Shown here piece by piece: positions 34,118 to 46,229 of a stretch of DNA of 64,000 nucleotides; position 1 is the stretch's first letter; each line of letters starts with the position of its first letter. The notes beneath the pieces were generated by a model. The model was not told the DNA's origin. It saw only the letters and a program-made list of their open reading frames with translations, and did no database searches. The DNA is from Prinsepia uniflora (Eukaryota > Streptophyta > Magnoliopsida > Rosales > Rosaceae), in NCBI GenBank assembly GCA_032719365.1, contig CM064876.1, positions 56,043,864 to 56,107,863 on the forward strand. Direction: 5' to 3'. The position numbers and the translations under genes are program-made.

Positions 34118-35288
34118 CACATCAAGTCCCCAAACTATACCCCACAAATTAGATTGTGCATTTGTTGTACTAAATTCCCCAAAGCCTTTCTTTTTTCTGA
34201 AAATTCACCATTTTGCAATAGTTCCCTAGCAATATGGTACCCTGATTTAATAGTATACTCTTTGTCCTTTACATGATGTTAAATGTACCCGTTTAAGCAC
34301 CCAATGTAACTCATGGGAGTGGCAAGGATACTCCGGGCCTCCTTACGGCCAAAGACTGCAGTAACCATATCTATTTTCCAGCATTTGTTCTCCCCATTAA
34401 TGAGATCAACCACCACCTGATGCATTAGGTCATGTGGAGATAAGGGAAGAAAATGTCTGCAAGTATTCAACCAAGGGTTAGTAAGAATATTAACCCTACT
34501 ACCATCTCCAATCCGCCACCTCAGCCTTGCTTTGAGGACTTGAAGGCCCTATAAGATAGCCTTCCAGCCTTAGAAGCTACATTTACCTTCCTTGGCATTA
34601 AGAATGTTACCATAATGAGAATACTTCCCTTGCATAACCCTAGCTAGGATCGAGTCAGGATCATTCAAAATTCTCCACCCAAGCTTTGTTAGCATCATTG
34701 TATTGAAGCACCTAAGGTCCTTGAACCCAAAGCCACCCTCTCTCTTAGGTTTTGTATGTTTATTCCAAGATCCCCAATGAATTCCAAACTTATGACCCGT
34801 ACTTCCCCACCAACAATCAGTCATGATTCAAGTGATGTCCTAACAAACAATTACCAAAAGCAGAAAGCACAACATAAAGTAAATAGGTATAGTCATAGCA
34901 ATAGATTTAAGGATAACTTCCTTACTAGCAATGAGAGATACTGTTTCGCTCAACCATGTACCCATTGCTCAATCCTCAAACTCATTCTTCTTAGATGGGC
35001 CAAAGTCTGCCATAAGCTTTAGATATTTGTCAAAACCCTCATTGAACTGAATACCAAGGAGCTTTGAAAGAGTCACCATATGATCAATAGCGACAACTTG
35101 ACTAAAGAAAATAGATCTTTTTTCAAAATTTATAAGCTTGCCAGAACCCCTATCTTAGGTACCGAGAATCTCGTTGACACAAGTTGCCTTCGTAAGTGTG
35201 ACTTAACACATAAACACTGAGTCATCAACAAACAAGCGATGTGTGAGATTCAAGTCATTAGGCACAAGCTGAATCTTGTGTAGCGTCC
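34118..35288 (-). pseudogene. LINE (L1 type) middle part: RT catalytic region to thumb
   Basis: The minus-strand reading starts with LTHRLFVDDSVFM near 35210-35260, where the L1 catalytic F-A-D-D appears as FVDD. Later pieces are GSWNKHTKPKREGGFGFKDL (near 34700-34780) and GWRILNDPDSILARVMQGKY (34620-34690), then HDLMHQVVVDL (34410-34440). Stops and shifts are frequent. The piece lies between the long solo LTR (35289) and the copia element (34112). Confidence 0.75.
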
Positions 35289-37979
35289 TGTAATGGCTTG
35301 AAAATTCAAATAATGTAAATTCAAAAATTGAAATGTAAAATGAAGTTTTTTCCCTTGTAAATGTGGTGGTTAAAAGTGTTTCGAATACTTTTTGCACATT
35401 TTGCGAGGACTATCGTGTAGATCTCGAGACACTGGGTCCGTAGACAGGCGGCATGTCAAAATTGGAGTTCGGATGTATGAGTTATGGGTCTGAGAAGGTT
35501 ATGGGCATTTTCGTAATTTGAAGCCCAAGGGCATTTTGGTCATTTGTACCTTAAGGGGAAATTTGGTCCTTTTTTCCAATTTTGGTGAGTCACTATGATA
35601 TTACAGAATGGACAAGTGTTTCCATAGTTAGTGGATTGCTAGCACCAGGTGGCTTCACTTGAAGAGTATTAAGTCTCTGTATTGAAATTGGAATTCAAGT
35701 TCAAACCGTACGAATGAACTGTCGAACAACCAACAAAACTAAACAAGGAACCAATTTCAATCCAGACACCCTTGCTAATTGCGAGAAATCCATAAAACAG
35801 AGGAACTAAGAGGATTGAGAAGGAAAAACGTGAACAAAAGAGAGAAAAAGAGAGAAAACACACAAAGAAACCTGAAGAACCTAAACCCCAGAAACCTTTA
35901 AATCGTCCAAAATTTGAGTTTAAATTTATGGATTGTGATTACTGGAACCAAGCCTGGAACCAGCTTCCTAAGTCCCTTGCGAGTAAAACCAACCCAAAAG
36001 AGAAAAGAATTGTCCAGTCTTGACCTAGGATGGACTCGTGAAAGTCTTCGAATTTTCGAAGTGGAATTCGATCGAATTAAGGTGAGGAATCATTAAATCA
36101 TGGAATTATGTTTCTAAAAGTTTTTCATTGATTGGAATTAAGAAATTGGACAAAATTGGCTGGGTTTTGAAGCGGGTTGAAACCGGGTCCCGGCGACCCG
36201 TTTGTAGGCTATCTGGTCAGGATGATGACCAACAATGTTTCACTATTTATCGGCGCGTGGTTTCACGCGCAGCCCATTCAAGCCGTACGTGGGGGCACGT
36301 GGCTGAGTTTCTGGGGAAGCATTCAACACACGTTCTAATGTTTTCGCCATTTCGAACCTATTGGCATAGGTTTTGAGTCGATCGGACGCCGTTTTGGAAT
36401 AGTTTTGGGTGTTCGAAGTGTGTAGTTCGCATTTAAATATTGTTATTAAATACCAAAGTTTAGGGGATTGTTATACGAGGTTATGTAATGGCCTAGTGAC
36501 CTTAAATTGATATGTTTGACATGCTGGAATATTCCCGAGAATCCTGAGGAGAAAACAGCTCGAGACTGAGCAGCTTGGATGGTGTGTGAGTGGAGTTTTG
36601 TTTTAGAACTATGTTGCATGCATAAATGTTTTAAATGATTTATCATATGATTTGAGTTGGAAATTATTTGGATAATGCTTTGATATCATTGCTTGATGAA
36701 TTTGGGAATCTAATTATCGGTTTATTTTACGGATTTGCGTGAAAATGGTATTCCGGGCGTGAGACCCAATTGTATAATGATTTTGACTTGAAATTGGAGT
36801 CAAATGTGAATACATGATTAAATTGATTGTTTTCGGATTTATGAAATGATGTTTTGGGCTTGAGACCCTGTTGGAATTACTTTTAAATCAGAGTGTGAGT
36901 CCATGTGAATTTGAAAGAAATACTATGATTTGATGTGATTTGAATACCAATTTGGTATGATTGATTTGGTGAAATCTGGATTTATGAAATGAGTTCTGGA
37001 CACTGTTTTATGATGGTTTTGTGGAAATTGCTTATGAAAGCTATGTCTCGGGCATATACCCTGTTGAAATGTTTTGACTCGATTTGAGACATAAATGGTT
37101 TTAAAATGAGCTTACTGGATTTGGTGACTGTTCCACATATACCATCCACTGTGATTTGATAGTCTTCTCCAAACATTGTAGATCTTGGAGTAGTCACGAT
37201 ACACTACCTGCAAATGAGTAGCTCTGAGGGAGGCTCAGTCTCAGGAGTGTGAGATTATGATATCCTCCAGACGTCGTAGATCCTGGGGCTGATATCACCC
37301 CAGACGTCATAGACCTTGGGGATGTACTCGAATGTGAGACTCCCGAGTTTGCACGCATAGCATTGACATCGTGATGGTTACTTGGATATCGAGGATTGGT
37401 TATATTTGTGATTTATTGATATTTGAATCCAGATATTTTATATCATGAATTGATTTGATGAACTTGAGGTTTGGAAAAACGTGGACCATGGGAATTTATA
37501 AACATGTTTTGATTTTTATACTTGATGGATTTCACATTATTACTCATGTTTTATGATATGCATGCATGCTTTCTAAACTGGAGGGTAAGATTGATTTTCC
37601 TCAAATGTATTTATAAGTGTTATTTTTATCCACTCACACCTTTGATGTTTTATTGACCCTCCAGGCCATTGCATAGATACCGGGGCTAATACCAAGACAG
37701 AGGCATAAATATACCGTCGTGCACTCAACCGCTTTACAAAGTAGGATTTTGATACCCTATATGTACAGTCACCTATGCTTTGTAATACTGTTGACTACTC
37801 AAACTTTTGTGTCAACGGTTCTGTATGGTTAGTTAACCCTGGTCTGACAATATTTGTCGTGTTGTACTGCTTTATATATATATATATATAAGGTTACTTT
37901 TGGCATTTTGAGTTTGTTGTCAGACGGGAGCTGGACCCTTCACGAATGTCAAAGTGTTATTAGGATGGGTCCTGTTACA
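35289..37979 (+). mobile_element. Long solo LTR (2.69 kb) inserted in the LINE
   Basis: It starts TGTAATGG and ends GTTACA. Shared family landmarks are a GC-rich 'GGCGCGTGG' patch at 36250, 'gaccctccagg' near 37654, repeated 'gggcttgagaccc' motifs (36850) and a 'gacgggagctgg' tail (37923). LINE coding sequence resumes on both sides. Flanking 5-mers (CGTCC left, TCCCC right) do not match, unlike the other insertions here. A (TA)n run lies at 37873-37890. No protein is recognised in it. Confidence 0.72.
37873..37890. repeat. (TA)n microsatellite
   Basis: Nine TA units in the tail of the solo LTR. Confidence 0.9.
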
Positions 37980-38983
37980 TCCCCTCCACCTCACAGCATC
38001 TGATCAAGGCATAAAGGACTTCTACATACAACACAAATAAAAAAGGAGAAAGGGGATTACCTTGTCGAATACCCCGTGAGGGACGAATGAATCCAGAAGA
38101 CTCAAAATTAACATGATACTATATGTAGTTGAAGTCATACACACCCCATAATCCACTGAATAAAGAAAGGATTGAAACCAAACTACCCCAAAATAGACTC
38201 CAAAAAGCTCCACTTTACTCGACTATAAGCCTAAAGTTAAGCACCATATCTTCTTCCAAAACACCCCACTTCTTCCCTAGGGTATGCAAAACCTTGTGAA
38301 TTACCAAAATATTATCTTTAATATGCCTCCCTTCCATAAAAGTAGATTTTACACGGCTAATAATACGCTCAAGTAAATTTTTCGATTGGTAAGATGATCT
38401 TAGCAATTAATTTATAGATAACATTGCATAAAGATATCGGCTGAATCTGGGACATAAAAGTAGGGTTAGATACCTTTGGAATCAAGGAAATATGTGTGTG
38501 ATTATGTTTTCCTCCCAACTTCCCCAAAACAAAGAATGACTACACAGAGGCAATGACATTAGCCCCAACTAGACCCCACTGTTTGTGGTAAAATGCAACA
38601 GTAAAACCGTCAGAACCCAGTTATTTCATGGGGTGCAAGGAAAGCATAGAACCTCAAATATCTCATCACCAACTTGCCTAGTAAGTATGCCATTTTCTTC
38701 TACAAATACAACCAGTAATGCATTCACTAACCTTCTTGTCCTCAGTGTGTGAGGAAGCTGTGAACATAGCTTGAAAGTAGTCCATAGTAATGACCCGAAC
38801 AACATCTTCATCTTCATACCATCTCTCCAAACTATCATGGATGCCAAGTAACTTATTATGCCGCCTGAATTTTACATTTTTAGTATGGAAGACCTTTATA
38901 TTTATATCCGATTCATTTAGCCATTGGATTCTAGATTTCAATTTCTAGTAAACTTTTTCCTCGTGCAGAACTTCTTTTAACTC
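37980..38983 (-). pseudogene. LINE (L1 type) linker and RT N-terminal part
   Basis: The minus-strand reading gives SRIQWLNESDINIKVFHTK and RRHNKLLGIHDSLERW (38790-38935), typical of L1 upstream of RT. RT pieces follow: FMEGRHIKDNILVIHKVLHT (38280-38350) and, near 38040-38080, a segment matching R-Q-G-D-P-L-S-P in a broken form. Continuity with 34118-35288 is cut by the solo LTR, and its upstream end by the LARD-like element (AACTC at 38979-38983). The gene is non-functional. Confidence 0.8.
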
Positions 38984-39425
38984 TGTTTACACCATATTGG
39001 ACCGAGCAATGGACTTGTCAAGCACTACATTGGACCACGAAGTAAGCCCATCCAGAAGGCTCCAAAGATCACACAAATCTCACCATCAAAGTCCTTGCCG
39101 AAAAAACCCATCATTAGGCCCATGACCTAAACCCTAACTCTTGCCTATATAAGGGGCACTATCACCCATATTTGGGAGGATCCGACTCTCTCACTAGAGA
39201 AACCTCTCTTTGTCTAAACTTTAGAGCTCTCACCTCTCTCTAAATCTACTTTCCCTCTCTAAAGGCTCTAAGCCTATTGTACCATGTACCACAAACACTA
39301 TTATACTAATGAGAATGGGGTAACACTATGGGCATAGCCCGATTTGGGTGAACCACGTACATACTTGTGTTCTTGGGTCTTGTGCGGTCTTCCTACTCCT
39401 CGTTGGAACATTTTATGCTTCAACA
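38984..39425 (+). repeat. LARD-like element 5' LTR
   Basis: 442 bp, TGTTTACACC...CTTCAACA. A TATATAAGG box at 39146-39154 is a likely promoter, and the same box is in the other LTR near 45950. Confidence 0.92.
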
Positions 39426-39426
39426 G

Positions 39427-39445
39427 TTTGGCGCCGTCTGTGGGA
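39427..39445 (+). other. LARD-like element primer-binding site
   Basis: TTTGGCGCCGTCTGTGGGA directly after the 5' LTR, a TGGCGCC-type site common among plant gypsy-related elements. Confidence 0.75.
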
Positions 39446-39756
39446 ATAATAAAAAAAAACTATGTCGGTTCTCTCTTTTCCTCACATCTGCAGAATCCAC
39501 AAACCCAAGAATTCGAGGCACCTACTAAAAAAAGGCTCGGTTTTCCGATAATTTTTCTCTCTTCCGAGGACTTTTCTCTCTTCCAAATTTCTTATGTTAC
39601 TAGGAACTCGCTTAGCAGACTGACACAATGGCAGGGCCCTAATATTGGTCACATCGCCTAGAGCCCACTTGGTGGCTGAGGCCCAAAGCTCAAACAAGGG
39701 AGCGCAGAGTCCACTTGTGCGAGCCCTTTGCAGAATCACCACTTGCCTACCACATG

Positions 39757-39762
<6 letters not shown>

Positions 39763-39791
<29 letters not shown>
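39763..39791. repeat. (TA)n microsatellite
   Basis: About 14 TA units inside the LARD-like interior. A second run lies at 39874-39900. Confidence 0.9.
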
Positions 39792-39793
<2 letters not shown>

Positions 39794-39870
39794 TTACCTC
39801 CTTACTTTTCAAGTATATATAATATAACAAAAAAAGGGATCAGGGCAGACACCACCTTTTAGAACCTTTT

Positions 39871-39873
<3 letters not shown>

Positions 39874-39900
<27 letters not shown>
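39874..39900. repeat. (TA)n microsatellite
   Basis: About 13 TA units inside the LARD-like interior. Confidence 0.9.
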
Positions 39901-39906
<6 letters not shown>

Positions 39907-41248
39907 CTTACCTCATACTTCACCTTTTGAAAAATTTGACTCTACCCACCACACGCTAATTTATATATATAATCATAATTAGCGGCTTGCACTCTGCCAA
40001 CCACCAAGTACATATATTTTTATTTAACCTCTTGTTTGTTCTCATGGCCCGTGTGGGAGACATCAGTTTCCACCTAAAATGCCCACGTGATCATACCCAC
40101 TCAATGACTCATCTCTTCCAAAAAGTCCACCGAACTTATCTCCTCGCCCAACCACCAACTCGTTCTTCCTTACACACACCTGTCCCTAAGGCCACCATAT
40201 TTGCAGCTTCTTATTATCTTATATATGAAAGCTAGAGAAAAACAAAGCAGAAACTTCCCGCTGCTCTTCTAGTATGATGATGATCATGCGTAGACGGACT
40301 ATTGCGAGGTCGACACTAACAGGAGAAGACCGCTCGACGCCACTCCTTTTCCACTGAACTACAAGAACCTATCCCACGCTGGAGCCCAAACTCGATGCAC
40401 CGACTTAACCCACTGATCGACTAACCTAAGATGACAACGACCGAAATCTCTTCAGTCCCCTCGACCGCTCCACCTAGCCACAACTAGCCTCTCGTCGAGC
40501 CCCTCAGGACTCCAACTTCACTCATCAACCCCATCATTAATCATCAAGGTACACACACATGACTCCGGTCTCTGCTCAGCCTTTTACTCTGATCGCCAAC
40601 CTCATCCACACAACCATTTGCTCCATCATAACCCCTTCGGTTGGAGGCCATCGAGGTTCACGGCTCTAATCGACCTTTTGGCCCTGATTCCATCACCAGC
40701 CAACTTGAGCACAACTAAATGCCCAAACTCCACCAAGGAAAACCATATGGCGGATACAACTGAGTGGTCTCGCATGCTCAGTAATCATCCATTAGTCGCA
40801 GCCATCGATCATCAACCTAGGGGGCCCAATCGGCCGAGAGGAGGACATCGCTCAACGTCACCATTCCTTAACGATTCACAAAGACCTAGCCCATGCACAA
40901 GGCCAAGCTCGACTAGCCTAGCGGTTGCCTGCACCAAACCCATGGGAAACCTAACCAGACGATCATGTTTGGCACTCGTCCACCGAGCCCCACACGATCG
41001 CTTGAGCAAAGCCAAACGACAACCTTTTTTGACAGAAGACCACTAAGGTCTACTAGCCTGCTCGATCGCCGTCACCAACAATTGTTTTCGATAGAGACCC
41101 ACTGATGTCCCTCCAGCCTGCTCGGCACATCACCAATGACGTAAATCTTGGCATCGACACCCTAATCAATCACTAGAGCCCGTCCATTGTTACCTTCTCG
41201 GCAGCAAGCCACTAAGGCTCAAGATAGGTATTCGGTAGAGGCCCACAA

Positions 41249-44200
41249 TGTAACAACCCGTCCCGGAAGCCGGGATTAGTAGACTAATTAAGGTGTGATT
41301 AGTGAGGTTAATCGGCGGTTAGGTGGTCCCGATAGGTCCTTGAGCGTAGAATGACGATTTTGCCCCTAGTCCGGGCAAAATAGTTGACTTTTAGTTCGGG
41401 TGGTCAATTGGGTATTGACCAGTGACCAGGACGTAGTTGAGGACGTCACGAACCCGTAGACATGAGGTACGTTCGATTCCGACATCCGAGGAGGAAGTTG
41501 TGATGTTCGGAAGGCTGAGGGTATTTTCGTAATTTTGGTAACAGAGGGGGAAAGTTGACTTTTTGTATAATCGGGTTTTGGTAGGTTGACCTAGCATGGT
41601 TAGATAGTTCTTGTCGTCCTGAGTTCGATGACAGGCGGCACGTATTCATCGGACTTACGAGGCTAGAGTTACGGGTCTAGGAAGTTTTGGTTAAACCGTA
41701 AATATGTGTTAAACAGGAGGGTGTTTTGGTCTTTTTGACTTCTGGGGATTTGTGCAGAGAAAGCAGAATGGATGGCTGGGATTTAACTAGGTGGGATAAG
41801 GAGTGGAGTGGATGGTGACACATGGCAGGGAACTAGAGGATTCTGGGAGATAATTGGGGTGCACTCGTGCTTACCCGCGGCTGTTCTTCGACAAACACAG
41901 AGAAACAGAGGGTGAGAGCTTGAGAGCAATTGAGTGATTTTGTGCAAGGGGGGAGTGAAGAGTGTTTGTGAGAGTGACAGTGAGGTAAGAGTGAGCTGGT
42001 GATCGGGTTTTGGCGGTGAGATCGTGCACGGCGGCACGGCTGTGGTGCGGCGAAAGCTTGGGGAAACAGGGAGACCGTGAGTTCGAGGTGGTGGCTATGC
42101 CGTGGAGTGGCTCAAACCAAGGCAGTACGAGGCTGAGGAGACTGCAGGGAGGCCAACGAACACCGTGGCACGCGGCGGTGCGCACGGCGGAGTTGCAATC
42201 GACAGGTGAGATCTTTGCTCTGTTTTTCCCGTGATTTTCATTTGGGAAGTCGTGAGTTTTGGCTTGGAGTCGAGAGGATTGAAGGTCAGGGGGATGTTCA
42301 GGAGGGACCTAGGAGTGGTTTGTGATGGTCGCCGTGACGGGGGCGTACACGGCGGAGCTCAGGCGAAGATGAGTACTAGGTTACTCTGTTTCGGCCGTGA
42401 ACTTCGAACCCAAAGTCGTGGACTTCGGGGGTGAGTCGACGGTCTATGAAGGTTGTTCTAGGTTCAGTGAGACCCTAGGAACCGTCTGGTGTTGCCACCG
42501 TGAAGGGAGGTGAGCTGGGTGGCAGGATCGTGAAACAGGGGTTTGATGGCCGTCTGGTTCGAGCTTGAATCGACGATGACGGGACTGTGTCGAGGTTAGA
42601 GGAGTTGAGGGATGGATTCGTGGTGTCTGGACGAAGCTGTGGATGAAAGAAGGGAAGGAAATGGTGGTCGGACGGCAGAGAATGCCTCTCGCCGGTCCAG
42701 TTGCAGCGGCCGGTTCAGCACAGTGCACTCGAGGATGGGGGTGACACTGTAGCTGGCGCGTGAGGGCCACGCGCAGCCACTTTGGGCGGCGCGTGGGGGC
42801 GCGTGCTGCGGCGGTTGGGAAAACGGTCAACATGACTTTTGGTCTAGGAGTTGTGGTGAGTTCAGTGGAGTTGGTTTCGGGTCAATCGGACGTCGTTTGA
42901 GTTTAGCTCCGCGAGGGTGAATGTTTAGGGTCCCGGGTTCTAGGTCTTCGATTTGGGGAATTTTGAGGGAATTTTAGGTGATGATCGTAGACGTATTAGT
43001 GACATGTTTTTGACGATGACTGACAGGATCGGGATTGCCCGAGGGAGCCGAGGAACGGGCTGGACGTTTGAGACGCGAGTAGGGCTCAGTACTGTGAGTG
43101 GACCCTTTCCTTAAACTCGATCATGCATAACTGTTTTTATATACGTTTTTGATGGTTTACGTATTTGCACGTTTTTCGAGAAAAAGACGGTTTTGGCACG
43201 TTTTCGAGAAAAGGGTGATTTTGGAAAATGAAGATATGGTTTTTGGGTTTTCAAAGGATAAATGATTTCAATGATTAGAAGGGGATTTTGGAACATGAAT
43301 TCGATAATAAAGGTTTTCGGTTTTAGAAACGGATTTTGGAAATGGAAGTTGGTTTCAAGTGGAAAAGGGGATTCCGGATTTGGGTTCGGAATGACGGCTC
43401 TGGATGCCGGAAGGGCATCGGACCAGTGATTTCGGATTCGGGTTTGGATGTGGATTGGTAAATGGTTTTCAAATGATTTGGGATTGGATTTTCTGGATCT
43501 GGATATTGGGTTTAAAGACCCGGATATTTGTGACGGGGGACCGGCCAGATTGGGTTTAAAGACCCGGATTGAGTTTAAAGACTCAGGAGTTTAAAGACTC
43601 GGATATATTGATTTTCCCCCGTAGGCCTTGAGTTTAAAGACTCGGATTATTGAGGCCTGGATTGGGTTTAAAGACTCGGGAGTTTAAAGACTCGGATAAA
43701 TCCAGCAGGTTTGATCGGAAAATAATGAATTGCAGTTTCTGGATTCTGATACAGTTTTATGATATATATGCTGTGATTTCTATAATGTTTTATAGTGTTT
43801 CTGTTTCTTATGATGTGGTATATGGTACTTTGGTTTCTAACCGTTTCAATAACTGGGTTATGCATGTGGTTTTCAAAACGGATGGTTAAAACTCGGTTTT
43901 CTGATAAATGGTTTTAAAATTTCTCTTTTATTATGGTCCACTCACATTTCGGTTTTTTTTAAATTGCCCTCCAAGTTGTGGAGCGAGCGCGGGGTCTTGA
44001 CGTCGAGGCAGTGACCGAGGCATAGAATCACGCGAGGGGTCCCGGAGTAGTTTAAAGTCTTCCGTGTGCGTGTAATTCATCGGTTTTTAGTTCCTTGTAT
44101 TTTCGTACTATGCTCTGTAAACGATAACTTTGGGATGTGTTGTTTAATTACTCCTGCGTCTGACTGGGTTTGAGTGAGTTTTACTTGGGTGTTGTGTCGG

Positions 44201-44262
44201 GGAGTCAGACGGGAGCGGGATTGACCTCGGGTTTCGGGGTGAAACTGGGGTGGGTCCTGACA
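41249..44262 (+). mobile_element. Complete long solo LTR (3.01 kb) nested in the LARD-like element
   Basis: It starts TGTAACAACCCG, ends CCTGACA, and has a perfect target duplication CACAA (41244-41248, 44263-44267). This is the clearest member of the long-LTR family and fixes its ends. It carries the GC-rich 'GGCGCGTG' patch (42750-42800), about seven GGGTTTAAAGACCC-type motifs (43508-43700), a 'ccctccaag' patch near 43969 and the 'gacgggagcggg' tail. Frames at 42000-42830 are not shared with sister copies. Confidence 0.88.
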
Positions 44263-44267
44263 CACAA

Positions 44268-45786
44268 AGCCTCTTTACTCTGGTCAACCGATCAGCCCCA
44301 ACTTCCCTTCGGTAACTATCCATCAACAGAGCAAAACTCATGCACGAAGGAGTCCAGGCCTCCATCCAAGGGAACTCACCAAGCGACCTACCCAACTCGG
44401 CCTACTCAACTCAGCTACCCAAAAAAAAACCAAAAACAATTTCTTTTTCTTTTTTTCTCACTATCAAATCGGCCCACCAAAGAGCAAACTACAAAAAAAG
44501 TTGTTTTATGCTTTACATCTCACTTTGAAGAAGCCCACCAAGTGGCCTACCCAACTTGGCAACCCAAAAAAAAAAAACACAATTTTTTTCTTTTATTTTT
44601 GGGCTTGGATAGGGTACCATCGAGTTCCAACTGTGACACCGATTGGGGATGACTACTCTGTGCAACCTCTCATGGCTAATCATCAAGGCCCCAACACCCT
44701 TTCGGGCACAACTCGGCCTATTCAACTCGACCAACACCACTCGGCCAAACTAAATCGGCCACCAAAAAAAAAACATGACCACAAACTTTGTTTTTTAGGC
44801 CTTATATCTCATTTTTTAGGGAGCCCACCAAGCAGCCTAGTCCACTCGGTCCTCCAAACAACAATTAAACACTTGCTTTTATTTTTGGGTTTGGGTAATT
44901 CCTCTTTGTTCAGCCCACCGAGCGGCCTACTCACCTTGGCCTAACTAAACTCGGCATGCCAAACTCGACCAAACGAACCAGGCCTACCCAACTCATCCAC
45001 CATAACTTCTATCCCAGTATGGCCACCATCTGAATAGGTATTGCTCTGCTCTTCCACTACAATTTGGAGGCTCCAACTCGGCTCACACCACGAGCTATGC
45101 TTTTCCTCTCGTCACATAGAACCAACTCAGGTCACACCACAGACGACCACTAGGTAATACTTCAAAATATAAACTTATGAACATCATAAACATCGTACAC
45201 ATACATATACATGCACTCATACACGAGCACCCGACACATTACCGAGTATACATTAGCTCAACACATACCGAGCTGCTTAAAACATCCGATTAACACAATA
45301 CCGAGATACTAAACATTTGGCCTTGACCCGAACATTAGAGTCGTAGTACAGGCAATTCGGCCTACACTCAAACCTTGGGCGTACGGCTCAAACATTCGAG
45401 TCGAAGTACATGCAACTCGGCCTCCACTCAACACTTGGCCTCGACTCAAACATTAGAGTCAGAGTACCGGCGCACTTGGCCTACACTCAACACTCGGTGT
45501 ATGCTCAAAGCATTTCTAAGCCGCTCGCATGCCGACTGACGTACATATACAGCAAAGAATCACCTGCAAGCATTCAAGCTCATACACTGAGTCATCCTCA
45601 CTGAGGGACTACCCAAGCGCAGCTTTCCCACAGTCTTCCTTCAGTATCCTACCTTGACCGAGGACTTGGAGGACTGAGGGTACACCGAGTGAAACAAAAA
45701 AAGAAAACAAAGGAGTTGCTCAGTCAATGTACTTTGAAAGTCCTCAACCGAGGTAGTCCACCTCAGTTAAAAACTTGGGGGACTTC
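44268..45786 (+). other. LARD-like interior, right part, with polypurine tract
   Basis: Repetitive 'ccaccaagcggcctacccaactcggc' style sequence with A-runs and no protein domain. It ends with the polypurine tract AACTTGGGGGACTTC (45772-45786). The last 180 bp resemble 60200-60393, so a related element once lay there as well. Confidence 0.65.
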
Positions 45787-46229
45787 TGTTTACACCATAT
45801 TGGACCGAGCAATGGACTTGTCAAGAACTACATTGGACCACGAAGTAAGCCCATCCAAAAGACTCCAAATATTACACAAAGCTCACCATCAAATTTCATG
45901 CCGGAAAAGCCCATCATTAGTCCCATAACCTAAACCCTAGCTCTTGTTTATATAAGGGGCACTATCACTCTTATTTGGGGGGATCCGACTCTCTCACTAG
46001 AGAAACCTCTCTTTCTCTAGACTTTAGAGCTCTCACCGCTCTCTATATTTACTTTCCCTCTCTAAAAGGCTCTAAACCTATTGTATCATGTACCACAAAC
46101 ACTATTATACTAATGAGAATGGGGTAACGCTGTGGACGTAGCCCGATTTGGGTGAATCACGTACATACTTGTGTTCTTGGGTCTTGTGCGGTCTTCCTAC
46201 TCCTCGTTGGAACATTTTATGCTTCAACA
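45787..46229 (+). repeat. LARD-like element 3' LTR
   Basis: 443 bp, TGTTTACACC...CTTCAACA, followed by the target duplication AACTC. About twenty differences from the 5' LTR are visible, so this insertion is older than the copia element. Confidence 0.92.

Larger units (their letters stand above)
39446..41248 (+). other. LARD-like interior, left part
   Basis: No protein domain was found. It holds two (TA)n runs (39763-39791 and 39874-39900) and pyrimidine-rich, CT/CA-biased sequence. The 142-codon frame at 40618-41046 has no recognisable motif and I do not call it a gene. Confidence 0.6.
38984..46229 (+). mobile_element. LARD-like non-coding LTR retrotransposon
   Basis: LTRs 38984-39425 and 45787-46229 (about 94-95% alike by eye) with a perfect target duplication AACTC (38979-38983, 46230-46234). 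A primer-binding site follows the left LTR (39427-39445) and a polypurine tract AACTTGGGGGACTTC precedes the right one (45772-45786). The interior, without the nested solo LTR, is about 3.3 kb and contains no gag or pol domain in any frame. Non-coding interior with complete cis signals is the pattern of a LARD, which depends on proteins from another element. It is inserted in the LINE endonuclease-RT linker. Confidence 0.88.

Noticed and set aside
40618..41046. 142-codon frame in the LARD-like interior
   Set aside because: Composition follows the CT/CA-rich repeat, with no domain or splice context.
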